Shown one piece after another: positions 34,437 to 57,500 of a stretch of DNA of 64,000 nt. Source of the stretch: Paucibacter sp. B2R-40. GTDB lineage: Bacteria; Pseudomonadota; Gammaproteobacteria; Burkholderiales; Burkholderiaceae_C. Numbering within the stretch: the stretch's first letter is position 1; every line of letters starts with the position of its first letter. The notes under the pieces were generated by a model. That model did no database searches and was not told the origin of the DNA. It saw only the letters and a list, made by a program, of their open reading frames with translations. The translations under genes were made by a program, and so were the position numbers. The DNA lies in the NCBI RefSeq assembly GCF_025717555.1, contig NZ_JAJIRP010000007.1, positions 308,917 to 372,916 on the forward strand, written 5' to 3'.

Positions 34437-35785
34437 TTGCGATCCCTGAGTGCGGTTGCGGCCAGGCCGCGAATGGGTGACAGAAGGTATTGCAAAACGG
34501 TGCGCTGGCCGGTCACGGCATCGGCGGTGACGGTCATGCCGGGCGTGACGGGCTGGCCGAACTGCTTGACGCTGTCGGGGTCCACCACGATGCCGATGCG
34601 GAAGTAGCGCTCACCGCGCTCATCCACCAGCGAGTCGGCGCTGATCTCGTTGATCTTGCCACTCAAGGTACCGTAGCTGGTGTAGTCGAAGGCCGCCACT
34701 TTCACGACCGCCTTCTGCCCCACGGCCAATGAACCGCGCTCGGCCGGCGCCACCCGCGATTCGATCGCCAGCGCCGCATCGGCCGGGGTCAGCTCCATCA
34801 AGGTGTCGCCGGGGCGAACCACGCCGCCGACGGTGTTGCTGAGAATTTTGTTGACCGTGCCGCTGACGGAGGCCGTCAGCACGGTGCGGCGCACGCGGTC
34901 ATCGTCGGCGCCCAGCTCCTGCTGCAAGCGCTGCAGATCGATCTGCGCCTCGGCCAAGGCGGTACGCGCTTCGCTGCGAAACTGCGCCTGCACTTCGGCC
35001 AGGCGCGCTTGCAACTCTTGGGCCGCAGCCTCCAGTCGGGGCACCGCCATCTCGGCCTCGCGGATCTGCGTGGCCAGGCGCTCCACCCTGGCGCGGGCAT
35101 CCAGCACCTCCAACTGCGAGGCCGCATTCTTGGCCAGCATATTGCTCACCAGCGCGAGTTGCTGGCGTGCCACTTCCAACTCGGCCGACAGGCCCTTGCG
35201 GCGGACTTCCTGCTCGCGGGCCTCCTGGCGCTTCTGGGTCAGCTGTTCTTCGATCACGCGCAGGGTCTGCGCCAGCTTGGCTTGGCGGGCGGCGAAAGAC
35301 GCGCTCTCATTGCGCAGCTCGGGCGAATCAGTGGGCAAACCGGCCGCAGCAAAGCGGTTGGCGCCGCCGGCCTCGGCCTGCAACCGGGCCACCCTTGCCG
35401 TCAAGCCTTCCAGACGGGCGCGCTTTTCACCGCGCGAAGAGCTGGCCTGCAAGTCCGACACGGCAATCAGGTTCTGCCCCGCGCTGACCGCATCGCCTTC
35501 GCGCACAAACACCTTGGAGACGATGCCGCCCTCCAGATGCTGGACCAGTTGCTGCTTGGTCGAAGGAATCACGCGCCCCTGGGTGTGCACGACCCGGTCG
35601 ATCTCGGCCCGGCTCATCCACAACAGCAGAGCCAGCAAACTGAAGGCCACACCGTAGATAAGGGCTCGCGGCAGGCGCAGGCGCCGCTGTAAGCCCAGTG
35701 AAGCATCAAAGTGGGCGGCCAGCAGATCCAGCACCAGCACCTGATTGGTGGCCGCCGCCGGGGGGGGATTCAAAATGGCTGTCAT
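34433..35785 (-). CDS. type I secretion periplasmic adaptor (HlyD family)
   Basis: The 450-residue membrane fusion protein has an inner-membrane helix (ALIYGVAFSLLALLLW), then a lipoyl half (VDRVVHTQGR-like start, HLEGGIVSKVFVREGDAVSAGQ). A long alpha-helical hairpin covers about residues 120-290. The second lipoyl half and beta-barrel follow (LTASVSGTVNKIL, GVVRPGDTLMELTP), with the family end YFRIGIVVD and TPGMTVTADAVTGQRTVLQYLLSPI. It bridges the ABC exporter and TolC protein encoded in the same operon. Confidence 0.93.
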   Translation of the reverse strand: MTAILNPPPAAATNQVLVLDLLAAHFDASLGLQRRLRLPRALIYGVAFSLLALLLWMSRAEIDRVVHTQGRVIPSTKQQLVQHLEGGIVSKVFVREGDAVSAGQNLIAVSDLQASSSRGEKRARLEGLTARVARLQAEAGGANRFAAAGLPTDSPELRNESASFAARQAKLAQTLRVIEEQLTQKRQEAREQEVRRKGLSAELEVARQQLALVSNMLAKNAASQLEVLDARARVERLATQIREAEMAVPRLEAAAQELQARLAEVQAQFRSEARTALAEAQIDLQRLQQELGADDDRVRRTVLTASVSGTVNKILSNTVGGVVRPGDTLMELTPADAALAIESRVAPAERGSLAVGQKAVVKVAAFDYTSYGTLSGKINEISADSLVDERGERYFRIGIVVDPDSVKQFGQPVTPGMTVTADAVTGQRTVLQYLLSPIRGLAATALRDRK

Positions 35786-36402
35786 GGCGAGTCCGAGAAA
35801 CTGAGGTTGACGGCCGTGACCGTCGTGACACGAGCGGTATCGACCGACATAGAAATATGGGCGGGCGTGAAGCCGGCATCCAGCAGCACATTGCGCACGG
35901 CCATGGCCCGCAAAAAAGCCGCACGTTGGTTTTCGGTCAGCGCCATATCGGGGCCGCTGGCACTCAGCTGCACGCGCTTGGTGGCGGCGTCCGGCACCAC
36001 GGCCAAAGCGCTTTTGAGCAGATCCAGCGCAGCCGGGTCGAGGGTCAAGGCGCCGGCGGCGTAGTCGAGTTGCAGGGCCGTAGCCTGGCGCTGGCTGATC
36101 TTGGCCGTGGCCCCTTTGGCGGCAGATTCATTGCCGGCCACCGTGATGTGTTGGGTGTCGACAGGCTTTTGCTGGGCGGACAAGGGCGCTTGCTCCGGGC
36201 TGCCGGGCGGCGGCTTGACCGTTTCGGTGGCATGCTCCTTGATGTATTTTTCGGCCAGCTTCTTGCCCATCAACTGGGCCGCAAAAGACAGCGAGATGGC
36301 CAACACCACCACCACGAAAATCATCGCGATGACCACATTGGTCAAGGCGTCAACGAAGCCGGGCCAATAAGAATTGGCATCACCTTTACCGCTGCTGGAC
36401 AT
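35782..36402 (-). CDS. MotB/OmpA-like single-helix protein of the secretion operon
   Basis: The 206-residue protein has one N-terminal transmembrane helix (ALTNVVIAMIFVVVVLAISL). Asp18, in SYWPGFVDALTNVV, occupies the ion-binding position of MotB, TolR and ExbD. A linker of about 80 residues leads to a compact C-terminal domain that looks like a reduced OmpA/MotB fold (TLDPAALDLLKSALAVV, RAAFLRAMAVRNVLLDAGF). A strong GAGGAGG ribosome site in the 18-bp gap after TolC fixes the start. It is the likely partner of the MotA-like protein. Confidence 0.75.
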   Translation of the reverse strand: MSSSGKGDANSYWPGFVDALTNVVIAMIFVVVVLAISLSFAAQLMGKKLAEKYIKEHATETVKPPPGSPEQAPLSAQQKPVDTQHITVAGNESAAKGATAKISQRQATALQLDYAAGALTLDPAALDLLKSALAVVPDAATKRVQLSASGPDMALTENQRAAFLRAMAVRNVLLDAGFTPAHISMSVDTARVTTVTAVNLSFSDSP

Positions 36403-36420
36403 GGTCTGAGCCTCCTCGAC

Positions 36421-37968
36421 TCAAGGCGCGAGGCCGTCGTTGTTGCTGCCATCGCCGTCGCCGCGCGATCCACCCAGACGGCCCATCAGATGCGCCACCT
36501 TGATCTGGTTTTGCATCTCACCGATCGACAGCTGCACCAGATCCAGCCGGCTTTGGTGCAGCCGCTGCAAGGCATCCAGCACATCCAGCAGCGGGCGGTT
36601 GCCCCCCACCAGCTGGGCGCGAAAGGCATCCACCACCGAACGGTTGGCGTTCAATTCTTCACGCAAGGACGCATTGCGCTCATTGGCCGAGTCCAGGCTG
36701 GCGTAGGCGGTTTCAAGCTCCTGGCCGATCTTGCGCGAGGCATCATCGGCGCGGAACTTTTTTTCACTGGTGCGGGCGTCGGCTGCGCGCCTTTGGGCCA
36801 GATCGGTACCGCCATTCAGCAAGGACCAATTGACCACCACCATCACCTTGTTGTCACGCAGATAGCTGGGCGAGCCAGAACCGTTCAGGTCGCGGCTGTG
36901 GCTCAGCTCCAGATCGATGCGCGGCAACACGCGGGCACTGGCGCTACCGGCCTCCAGGGCCGAGGCCAGCACTTCGGCGCGAGCGGCGCGCAAATCATGG
37001 TTGCCGGCGGCGGCTTCCTGGCGTGCTTCGGACACCTGCACCGGGATTTGCAGACCGGCCATGCCTACCAAACTGAGCGGACCCGGCACTTCGCCGATCA
37101 GGCTTTCCAGATTGCGCAGCAAGCTGCGCAAGGCGGCCTTGGCGTCGGCAATGCCGGTGCGTGCATTGGCCACCCGGGCTCGCACCCGATCACGTTCGGC
37201 ATTGCTGGTGCCGCCGGCCTTGGCCCGGGCATTCACGTATTCGAGCAATTCCAGCAAGGAGGCTTCATAACTGCGACTCAGCTCGGTATTCAGACTGGCC
37301 TGGGTCGCTTGCAAAAAGGCTGAGGCGACTTCAAGCGTGGCACTTGAGACCGCCTGCTGGCCCTGCACCGTGGCTGCCACGGCCAGCATGCGCTGGCGGC
37401 GGTATTCGCGTGTCGAGGGCACATCGAACAAGGCCTGGCGCAAGGTCACATTGCCCTCTTTGCGCTCCAACTTGAGTTGCGGATCGACACTTTCGAGACG
37501 CCCCTTCCCGACCGCGGCCCGTGCATCGATCTTCGGCAGCATGGCGCCACGGGCGGCCAAGGCCGTCTGCACATAGGACTCTTTGCGCGCCATCGCCGCC
37601 TGCACATCCAGGCTGCTGGTTAAACCCAGGCCCACGGCCTGATGCAAGGTGAGCGGCCCGCTATTGGCCCGCAACTCTCGGTCCGCGAGAGGCAAGGTGG
37701 CGGGCAGGCCGAGCAGGCCGGGCAGCTCCTCGATGCGAGGTGTGCGGCTCGCAGGGTTCGGGCTTTCAGTCTTCTCTGGCTCTTGTGCTGTGTCGGAATC
37801 GCTGGGCAAGACCTGCGCCGATAGCTCGGCAGCGCCTGCAGCGCTGGCGCCAGTCTGCGGCGGATTCATTTGAGCCGTGGCAGCCGGTGAGGCCAGCCCC
37901 AGCAAGCTGGCACTCAAGCTCAGCCCGGCCAATATCCGCAGCCGTGCGCGAGTCAGCTTGGCCTTCAT
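36421..37968 (-). CDS. TolC-family outer-membrane channel of the secretion system
   Basis: The 515-residue product has a signal peptide (ILAGLSLSASLLGLASPAATAQ) and a TolC/outer-membrane efflux body. The paired repeats begin LTLHQAVGLGLTSSLDVQAA and, in the second half, with ARQEAAAGNHDLRAARAEV. The end region is AFRAQLVGGNRPLLDVLDALQRLHQSRLDL, the usual equatorial helix. It is the exit channel (LapE equivalent) for the RTX protein. A low-complexity linker sits near residues 40-75. The start overlaps the ABC exporter stop by 4 bp. Confidence 0.92.
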   Translation of the reverse strand: MKAKLTRARLRILAGLSLSASLLGLASPAATAQMNPPQTGASAAGAAELSAQVLPSDSDTAQEPEKTESPNPASRTPRIEELPGLLGLPATLPLADRELRANSGPLTLHQAVGLGLTSSLDVQAAMARKESYVQTALAARGAMLPKIDARAAVGKGRLESVDPQLKLERKEGNVTLRQALFDVPSTREYRRQRMLAVAATVQGQQAVSSATLEVASAFLQATQASLNTELSRSYEASLLELLEYVNARAKAGGTSNAERDRVRARVANARTGIADAKAALRSLLRNLESLIGEVPGPLSLVGMAGLQIPVQVSEARQEAAAGNHDLRAARAEVLASALEAGSASARVLPRIDLELSHSRDLNGSGSPSYLRDNKVMVVVNWSLLNGGTDLAQRRAADARTSEKKFRADDASRKIGQELETAYASLDSANERNASLREELNANRSVVDAFRAQLVGGNRPLLDVLDALQRLHQSRLDLVQLSIGEMQNQIKVAHLMGRLGGSRGDGDGSNNDGLAP

Positions 37969-39704
37969 GCAGCGCTCGATTCGGGACTGGAAGGATTCGC
38001 ACGTGCGGCGGGCGCACGGCCCGGCCAGGTCGCTGTGCTGGGCAGCAGGCGATCCGGTGGCGCGTCGGCCACCAAGCGTCCCCGGTCCAGCACGATCACG
38101 CGGTCGGCACGCTGGATCAGCTCGGCGGCATGGGTGGCCACCAGCACACAGCGCCCGGCCTTCAAGCCCGGCAGGGTTTGCAAGATTTTTTCCTGGGCAT
38201 TGCGGTCCAGGCCCAGCGTCGGCTCATCCAGCAGCAAGATGGGCTGGCGACCATGAAAGGCCACCGCCAAGGCCAACATCTGCCGCTGGCCGCCCGACAA
38301 GCCCAGGCCATTGGTGCCGACCGGCGTGTTGAGCGCTATATCGCCACGCTCCAGTGCCGGTCCAAAACCGGCCATGCGCAAGGCCTCCACGACGCTGGCG
38401 TCCTGCACCTCGGGCTCGCCCGCTGCCACGATCTCGCGCACCGTGCCGCCCAGGAAGCAAGGGTCTTGCGACTTGTACTGCGCATGCTGACACAGCATAT
38501 GGCGGCTGGCATCATCGGCCACAAGATTGCCGGCCACCACCAAGCGGCCACCAGCATGCGGCAAATGGCCGGCCAAGACCTTCAGCAAGCTGCTCTTGCC
38601 CGAACCCGAGGCGCCCACCACGGCCACCAATTCGCCGGCACGCAGCTGCAGATTCAGGCCCTCCAAGGCGGCTCGCGTCTGTGCCGGGTAAGTCAGGTTC
38701 AGCTCTTCGAGCCGCAGGCCTTCACTGGCAAAAGCACCCATGGGAGTTTGATCCTCACTCAGCGGAGCGGCAGACAGCTCCACCGTCTCACCCAGGCTGC
38801 CCAAGGCACGCGAGAACTCGACCCAACGGGTGCGCAGCGGCGCCGCCGAGCACAGCACCGCCAAGAAACGGCTGGCAATCATATTGACCGAGATCAGGCC
38901 ACCGACCGACATTTCCTGCGCTTCGACCCGGAACACCCCGGCCACCAAAAGCGCCACCGAGGCCGCAGACATCAACACAGGCAGCAGCTGTTGATTCATT
39001 TGCGCCCACCAACGGGCGCGCGCTGCCGCACGCGCGCCGGCCAGCGATTGCTCGCGCCAACGCCGCTCGGCGCTGCGCGCATTCGGGCGGCCGTGCAAGC
39101 TTTCACGGCTGGCCAGCACATCCACCAAGGTATTGATCTTGAGGCGATTGGCGCCATGCGCCAGACGCTGACGGTCCTGACTCAGATGCTGCAGCGCGAC
39201 GCCGGCAAGCAGCATCAGAACCCCAAAACCGAGCGGAATCCAGACCAGATGGCCCCCTACCGCCGCCAGGACGAGCACAAAGACCAGCATGAAGGGCAGA
39301 TCGGCCAGCGGCAACAGGCCCTGGGCGCTCAGCACATCGCGGGTGGCCGATATTTCACGCAACTTGTTCATCACATCGGCGGTGCCGATGGCGCGCGACA
39401 AGGGCGCGGACAAGACGCCGCGCATCAGGCGCTCGTCCAGGAAGCTGTCCCAGCGTGCGCCGGCATGTTCGAGCACCAGCACCCGCACCGTTCGCAACAG
39501 CAGTTCCAGGGCCAGCAGCATCAACATGCCGGTGGCAAGCGCCCACAAAGTGTCATGAACCTGGTTGCCCATGGCCTTGTCGTAGACCAGCATCGAAAAC
39601 ATCGGCAAGGCCAGGGCCAAGAGATTGACCATCAAGCCGGCCAGCAGCAATTCAGCCAGATGGCGACGGTTGGCACGCAAAAACAGCAACAAGGACTGGC
39701 GCAT
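37965..39704 (-). CDS. type I secretion ABC exporter (permease-ATPase)
   Basis: The 579-residue exporter has a six-helix membrane domain (starting LLLAGLMVNLLALALPMFSM, with MLVYDKAMGN) and a C-terminal ATPase with Walker A GASGSGKSSLLK, signature LSGGQRQMLALAVAF and Walker B ILLLDEPTLGLDRN. The protein starts almost directly at the first helix, so it has no N-terminal C39-peptidase-like domain, unlike LapB- and HlyB-type exporters. The conserved phenylalanine/tyrosine loop MLVYDK is typical of RTX exporters. It drives ATP-dependent export of the RTX protein and perhaps other passengers. Confidence 0.92.
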   Translation of the reverse strand: MRQSLLLFLRANRRHLAELLLAGLMVNLLALALPMFSMLVYDKAMGNQVHDTLWALATGMLMLLALELLLRTVRVLVLEHAGARWDSFLDERLMRGVLSAPLSRAIGTADVMNKLREISATRDVLSAQGLLPLADLPFMLVFVLVLAAVGGHLVWIPLGFGVLMLLAGVALQHLSQDRQRLAHGANRLKINTLVDVLASRESLHGRPNARSAERRWREQSLAGARAAARARWWAQMNQQLLPVLMSAASVALLVAGVFRVEAQEMSVGGLISVNMIASRFLAVLCSAAPLRTRWVEFSRALGSLGETVELSAAPLSEDQTPMGAFASEGLRLEELNLTYPAQTRAALEGLNLQLRAGELVAVVGASGSGKSSLLKVLAGHLPHAGGRLVVAGNLVADDASRHMLCQHAQYKSQDPCFLGGTVREIVAAGEPEVQDASVVEALRMAGFGPALERGDIALNTPVGTNGLGLSGGQRQMLALAVAFHGRQPILLLDEPTLGLDRNAQEKILQTLPGLKAGRCVLVATHAAELIQRADRVIVLDRGRLVADAPPDRLLPSTATWPGRAPAARANPSSPESSAA

Positions 39705-39967
39705 GGCGGGTTCGGCAACCCCGAGGGGTCAGATCAAATAGGCTGCAAGCTTGGCGGCCGCATCGACTGAGACGCGAACGCAAGAAAAGGCAATACGGAG
39801 GCCCGCTCCGTACAGAAGCCTCATACAGCGCATTGTGGCCAGTGCCAGCGGAATCCAAGCGCTGAAATGCTGCGCATACCGCTGCCAATACCTTGCCATG
39901 GACAAGCTATAGACAAGCCAACGCCAGGCCAAGCCCCGGTCTCAATCTGCCAATTCAGCCTCTGTCC
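39705..39967. other. gap between RTX gene and exporter gene
   Basis: The 263-bp stretch carries no gene. On the minus strand a short GAGGC/GCCTC hairpin lies near 39800, but without a T tract. It may allow separate expression of the exporter genes from the very long RTX gene; no promoter is obvious. Confidence 0.4.
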
Positions 39968-53658
<13,691 letters not shown>

Positions 53659-53745
53659 CAATCAAGCGTGGTTTAAGCCATCACTCCTGGGGCCGGATGC
53701 AGCGGAAACCGGGTGAATGTGTGCATTGGCGGAGTCGCCACGGGG

Positions 53746-54165
53746 TCAGCAACAGCTGCACTTGGCCGAGCCGATGCCCCGGTCAAGTTTTTCGCTCCTC
53801 CCGATAGCTTGCTCAATTGCTGCTTGATGCCCGAAGGTATAGGGTGGCAAGGTGACAGTCTTGGCATTCAGCCGCATGCCACGCACCACCTGCCCGGCAT
53901 TTGGTGCCGCCAGCAACTCGGCCAGGCGGGGCTTCTCGAAGGGGGACTTGTCAATCTCCGGATCGAGGCTGGCCCGCGCAGCAGCAACGTCCTTCTCGGC
54001 CACCGGGCCAACTCCGCCACCCCAGCTTGCGCGCACGAAGCTGAAAATCTCGGCGACCTCGCGGTCACTCAGCCCAGCGAACGCGGGCGTCGTGTAGGCG
54101 CGCGGGTGGGCGCCCTGTCCACAGTGGCGCCGATGTCTGGTGTAAAGGGCGTGATCGCCGACGGG
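53746..54165 (-). pseudogene. decayed monohaem cytochrome c fragment
   Basis: One minus-strand frame reads GDHALYTRHRRHCGQGAHPR, then AYTTPAFAGLSDREVAEIFS and FVRASWGGGVGPVAEKDVAA. The order LYTRH, then the haem site, then PAF..LSDREVAEI..FVRASWG, is that of the C-terminal domain of alcohol/gluconate-dehydrogenase-type cytochromes. The CxxCH haem motif is missing (RHRRHCGQG), and the expected axial Met is now Thr or Pro (TTPAF). No start codon or upstream domain is present. I take it as a gene remnant. Confidence 0.6.
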
Positions 54166-54547
54166 CGGCTAACTCATTGAGTTGGCGCCGACCAAGGACT
54201 CTGCCACCGGGCCGACACAAGCCATCCAGCCCACCCGGCCAGCGCCATACGCCGCGAACAGCCGATAAATGCCCCCGCTTTTACCTCCATTGCTTTGGCC
54301 GCAAATGTCTAGCATCGGCAACTCCAGCAAAAGCTTTAGAACTATTTTTGGTTTTTACGGACGAGTTTGAACGAAAGCCAGGGATCCCACGTGATCCCAG
54401 CGGCCGTAGCTCACCCATCGGACCACCTCGAAACACAAGCGTGATGTTCAGCCCAGCCAGCAACTCAGCAATAGCCCCGACGAGCGCGCCTTCTCAGGTC
54501 CCTCGCGCTGGGTATCGCGCTTGTGCATTGCATTCGGCGGGCTACCT

Positions 54548-57500
54548 ATGACCACGCTGATCACCAGTCTGTCGACAACACAGATTTCAGGCCTGAATAC
54601 CCGCACACTCACTCGGTTCACCACCGAGGATTGGGCGGCCTTCAGCAGCGCCCAGATCATCTCGCTGACCACCCAGCAATTCGCGTCCTTGAGCACGTTT
54701 GCGATTGCTTCGCTGAGTAGCGCGCAAGTGAGCCACTTTCAAACCGACGACTTGCGTGCATTGAATACCAACGCCTTGCGCGCGCTGGCGAGCGAACAGT
54801 TGGCCGCCCTCGGCTCGGTTCAGTTTGCAGCACTCAGCACCGCGCAAGTTGGTGCCTTGACCAGCGCCCAGGTGCAGAGTTTGGCGAGCGAGGATCTGGG
54901 CGCCTTGACCTCGACTCAATTCAGAGCGCTCAACGCCGCACAACTCGCGGCGCTCTCGAGTGATCAACTGAAGGCCTTGACGACCGAGGACTTTGCGGCC
55001 ATCAGCACGGCTGGTCTGCGCGGCTTTGGCCCGGCACAGCTGGCTGTCTTGAGCAGCGAGCAACTGGTCGCCTTGACCACGTCCCAGGCCGCCTCATTGA
55101 GCAGTCTTCAAGTTAGCGGCCTGAGCAGTGAGCAGGTCAGTCAGTTGGCCACTGACGATCTAAGGGCCTTGAACACCGGCACGTTGCAGGCCTTGAATAC
55201 CGAGCAATTGGCCGCGCTGAGGTCGGACCAGTTCGCCGCGCTGACGACCGCGCAGGTCAACAACTTGAGCAGCCGCCAAATTCAATCGCTGAGCAGCGAG
55301 GACCTGAATGCGCTGACCTCGACCCAGTTCCGCGACTTCGCCTCAGTCCAAGTCGCCGCCCTGACGACCGACCAACTGAAGACGCTGGGCACCGAGGACC
55401 TGGCTGCCATTGGTACAGCAGGCCTGCGTGGCCTGGGCTCATCACAAATTGGGGCTTTTTCCAGCGGGCAGATTGTCGCGCTGACCACCGCGCAATCGGC
55501 CTCGCTGACGAGCGGTCAAGTGCCGGGGCTGAGCACAGACCAAGTCGCAGCGCTGGCCACCGATGACCTGCGGGCTATCAACTCGGCAGCATTGCGCGCA
55601 TTGAGTTCGGATCAACTTGGCGCCCTCACCGCCGATCAGATCGGCATATTGACCACGACCCAGGTCAATGCCTTGACCAGCGCCCAAATTCAGCACTGGG
55701 GCAGCGAAGACCTCAACGCGCTGACGACGGCTCAGTTCCGCAGCCTCAGTTCGGCGCAAGCAGGCGCCCTCTCCACCGATCAAATCAAAACACTGGGTAG
55801 CGACGACTTCGCCGCCATCGGGACCGCCGGACTCAGAGGATTGAGCTCGAGCCAAGTCGCGGCGCTGAGCAGTGAGCAAATCATTGCGCTGACCACGGCA
55901 CAGAGCGCGACCTTGAACAGCGCACAGGTGCTCGGCTTGAGTACCGAGCAAATCACCCATTTGCAGACCGACGACTTGCGCGCGCTCGGTAGCGCGGTGA
56001 TCCGGTCCTTGAGCAGTGAACAAGTTCAGGCGATTGACGCCAATCAGATCGCTGTGTTGACCAGCAGCCAGATCGCAGCGCTGACGAGTTCGCCCGTCAA
56101 TCAGTTGGCCGTACTCAGTACCGATGAGATCCGCGCCTTGACCACGGCACAAGTCGCTGCATTGGGGAGCGCTCAGGTCAGGGGTTTGAGCACCGAGCAA
56201 ATCGTCGCCTTTGCCACCGATGATCTGAAGGCGCTGAACACCGCCGCCTTGCGCGCCTTGGGCACCGATCAATTGGCCGCATTGGGCGCTGATCAATTTG
56301 CCTCCCTGAGCACGGTGCAAGTCAATGCGCTGACCAGTACGCAAATGCAGAGCCTGAGCAGCGAGGACTTGGGGGCATTGAGCACCAGTCAATTCAAGGC
56401 CATCAATTCAACGCAGGTCGCAGCATTGCTGACCGATCAATTGAGAGCCTTGAGCACCGAAGACTTTGCAGCGATCGGCACCGCCGGCATGCGCGGCCTC
56501 AGCGCGACCCAACTCGCTGCCCTGAGCAGTGAGCAGATCATTGCGCTGACGACCGCGCAGGTGGCTTCACTGACTTCGGCTCAAGTGCCGGGATTTGGCA
56601 CCGAGCAGATGGGCCGTTTGGCCAGCGATGACTTGCAAGCGATCGGCCCAGCCGCGCTGCGCAGCTTGCGCAGCGATCAGCTCGCGGCTTTGGGGTCTGA
56701 ACAATGGGCGGCGCTGACCACCGCGCAAGTCAATGCGCTCAGCAGCACGCAGATTCAGGGCATCGTCAGTGAGGACTTGAACGCAATGACTTCGGCGCAG
56801 TTCCGCGCCATCGGGTCGACGCAGATTGCCGCACTGACAAGTGATCAACTCAAGACGCTCAGCACCGAGGACTTCGCCGCCGTTGGCACGGCGGGCATGC
56901 GGGGCATCAGTTCGGCGCAATTGGCGGTGCTGTCTACCGATCAGATCATGGCCTTGAGCACGGCCCAGGCCGCCTCGTTGACCAGCGTGCAAGTGATGGG
57001 TTTCAGCACCGAACAGATGAGCAAGCTGGAAAGCGAGGATTTGCGCGCAATAGGCAGTGCGGCCCTGCGTGCGCTCAGCACCGATCAATTGGCTGCTTTG
57101 AGCGTGAGCCAAATCGCACAGCTCACCAGCACTCAAGTCAACGCCTTGACCGTCGCTCAAATACAAGGTTTGGGTAGCGAAGACTTGAACGCCCTCTCCT
57201 CTTCGCAGCTTGGAGCGATCGGCTCGGCGCAAGTGGTCGCGCTGCGCACCGATCAACTCAAAACGCTGGGCACGGAAGACTTTGCCGCCATCGGCACCGC
57301 AGGGCTGCGCGGCATGAGTTCGAGCCAATTCGCGGCGCTGAGCTCCGATCAGATCATTGCCTTGAGCACTGCCCAAGCGGCCTCATTGACGAGTGCTCAA
57401 ATCTTAGGCTTGAGTACCGATCAGGTCCTCAAGCTTCAGACCGATGATCTGCGCGCGCTCAACACTGCCACGCTCAGGGCCTTGACGACAGAACAGTTCC

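Noticed and set aside
37740..39770. 676-codon plus-strand open frame
   Set aside because: Opposite the ABC exporter, which has intact Walker and signature motifs; the plus-strand product is Gln/His/Arg-rich and unrecognisable.
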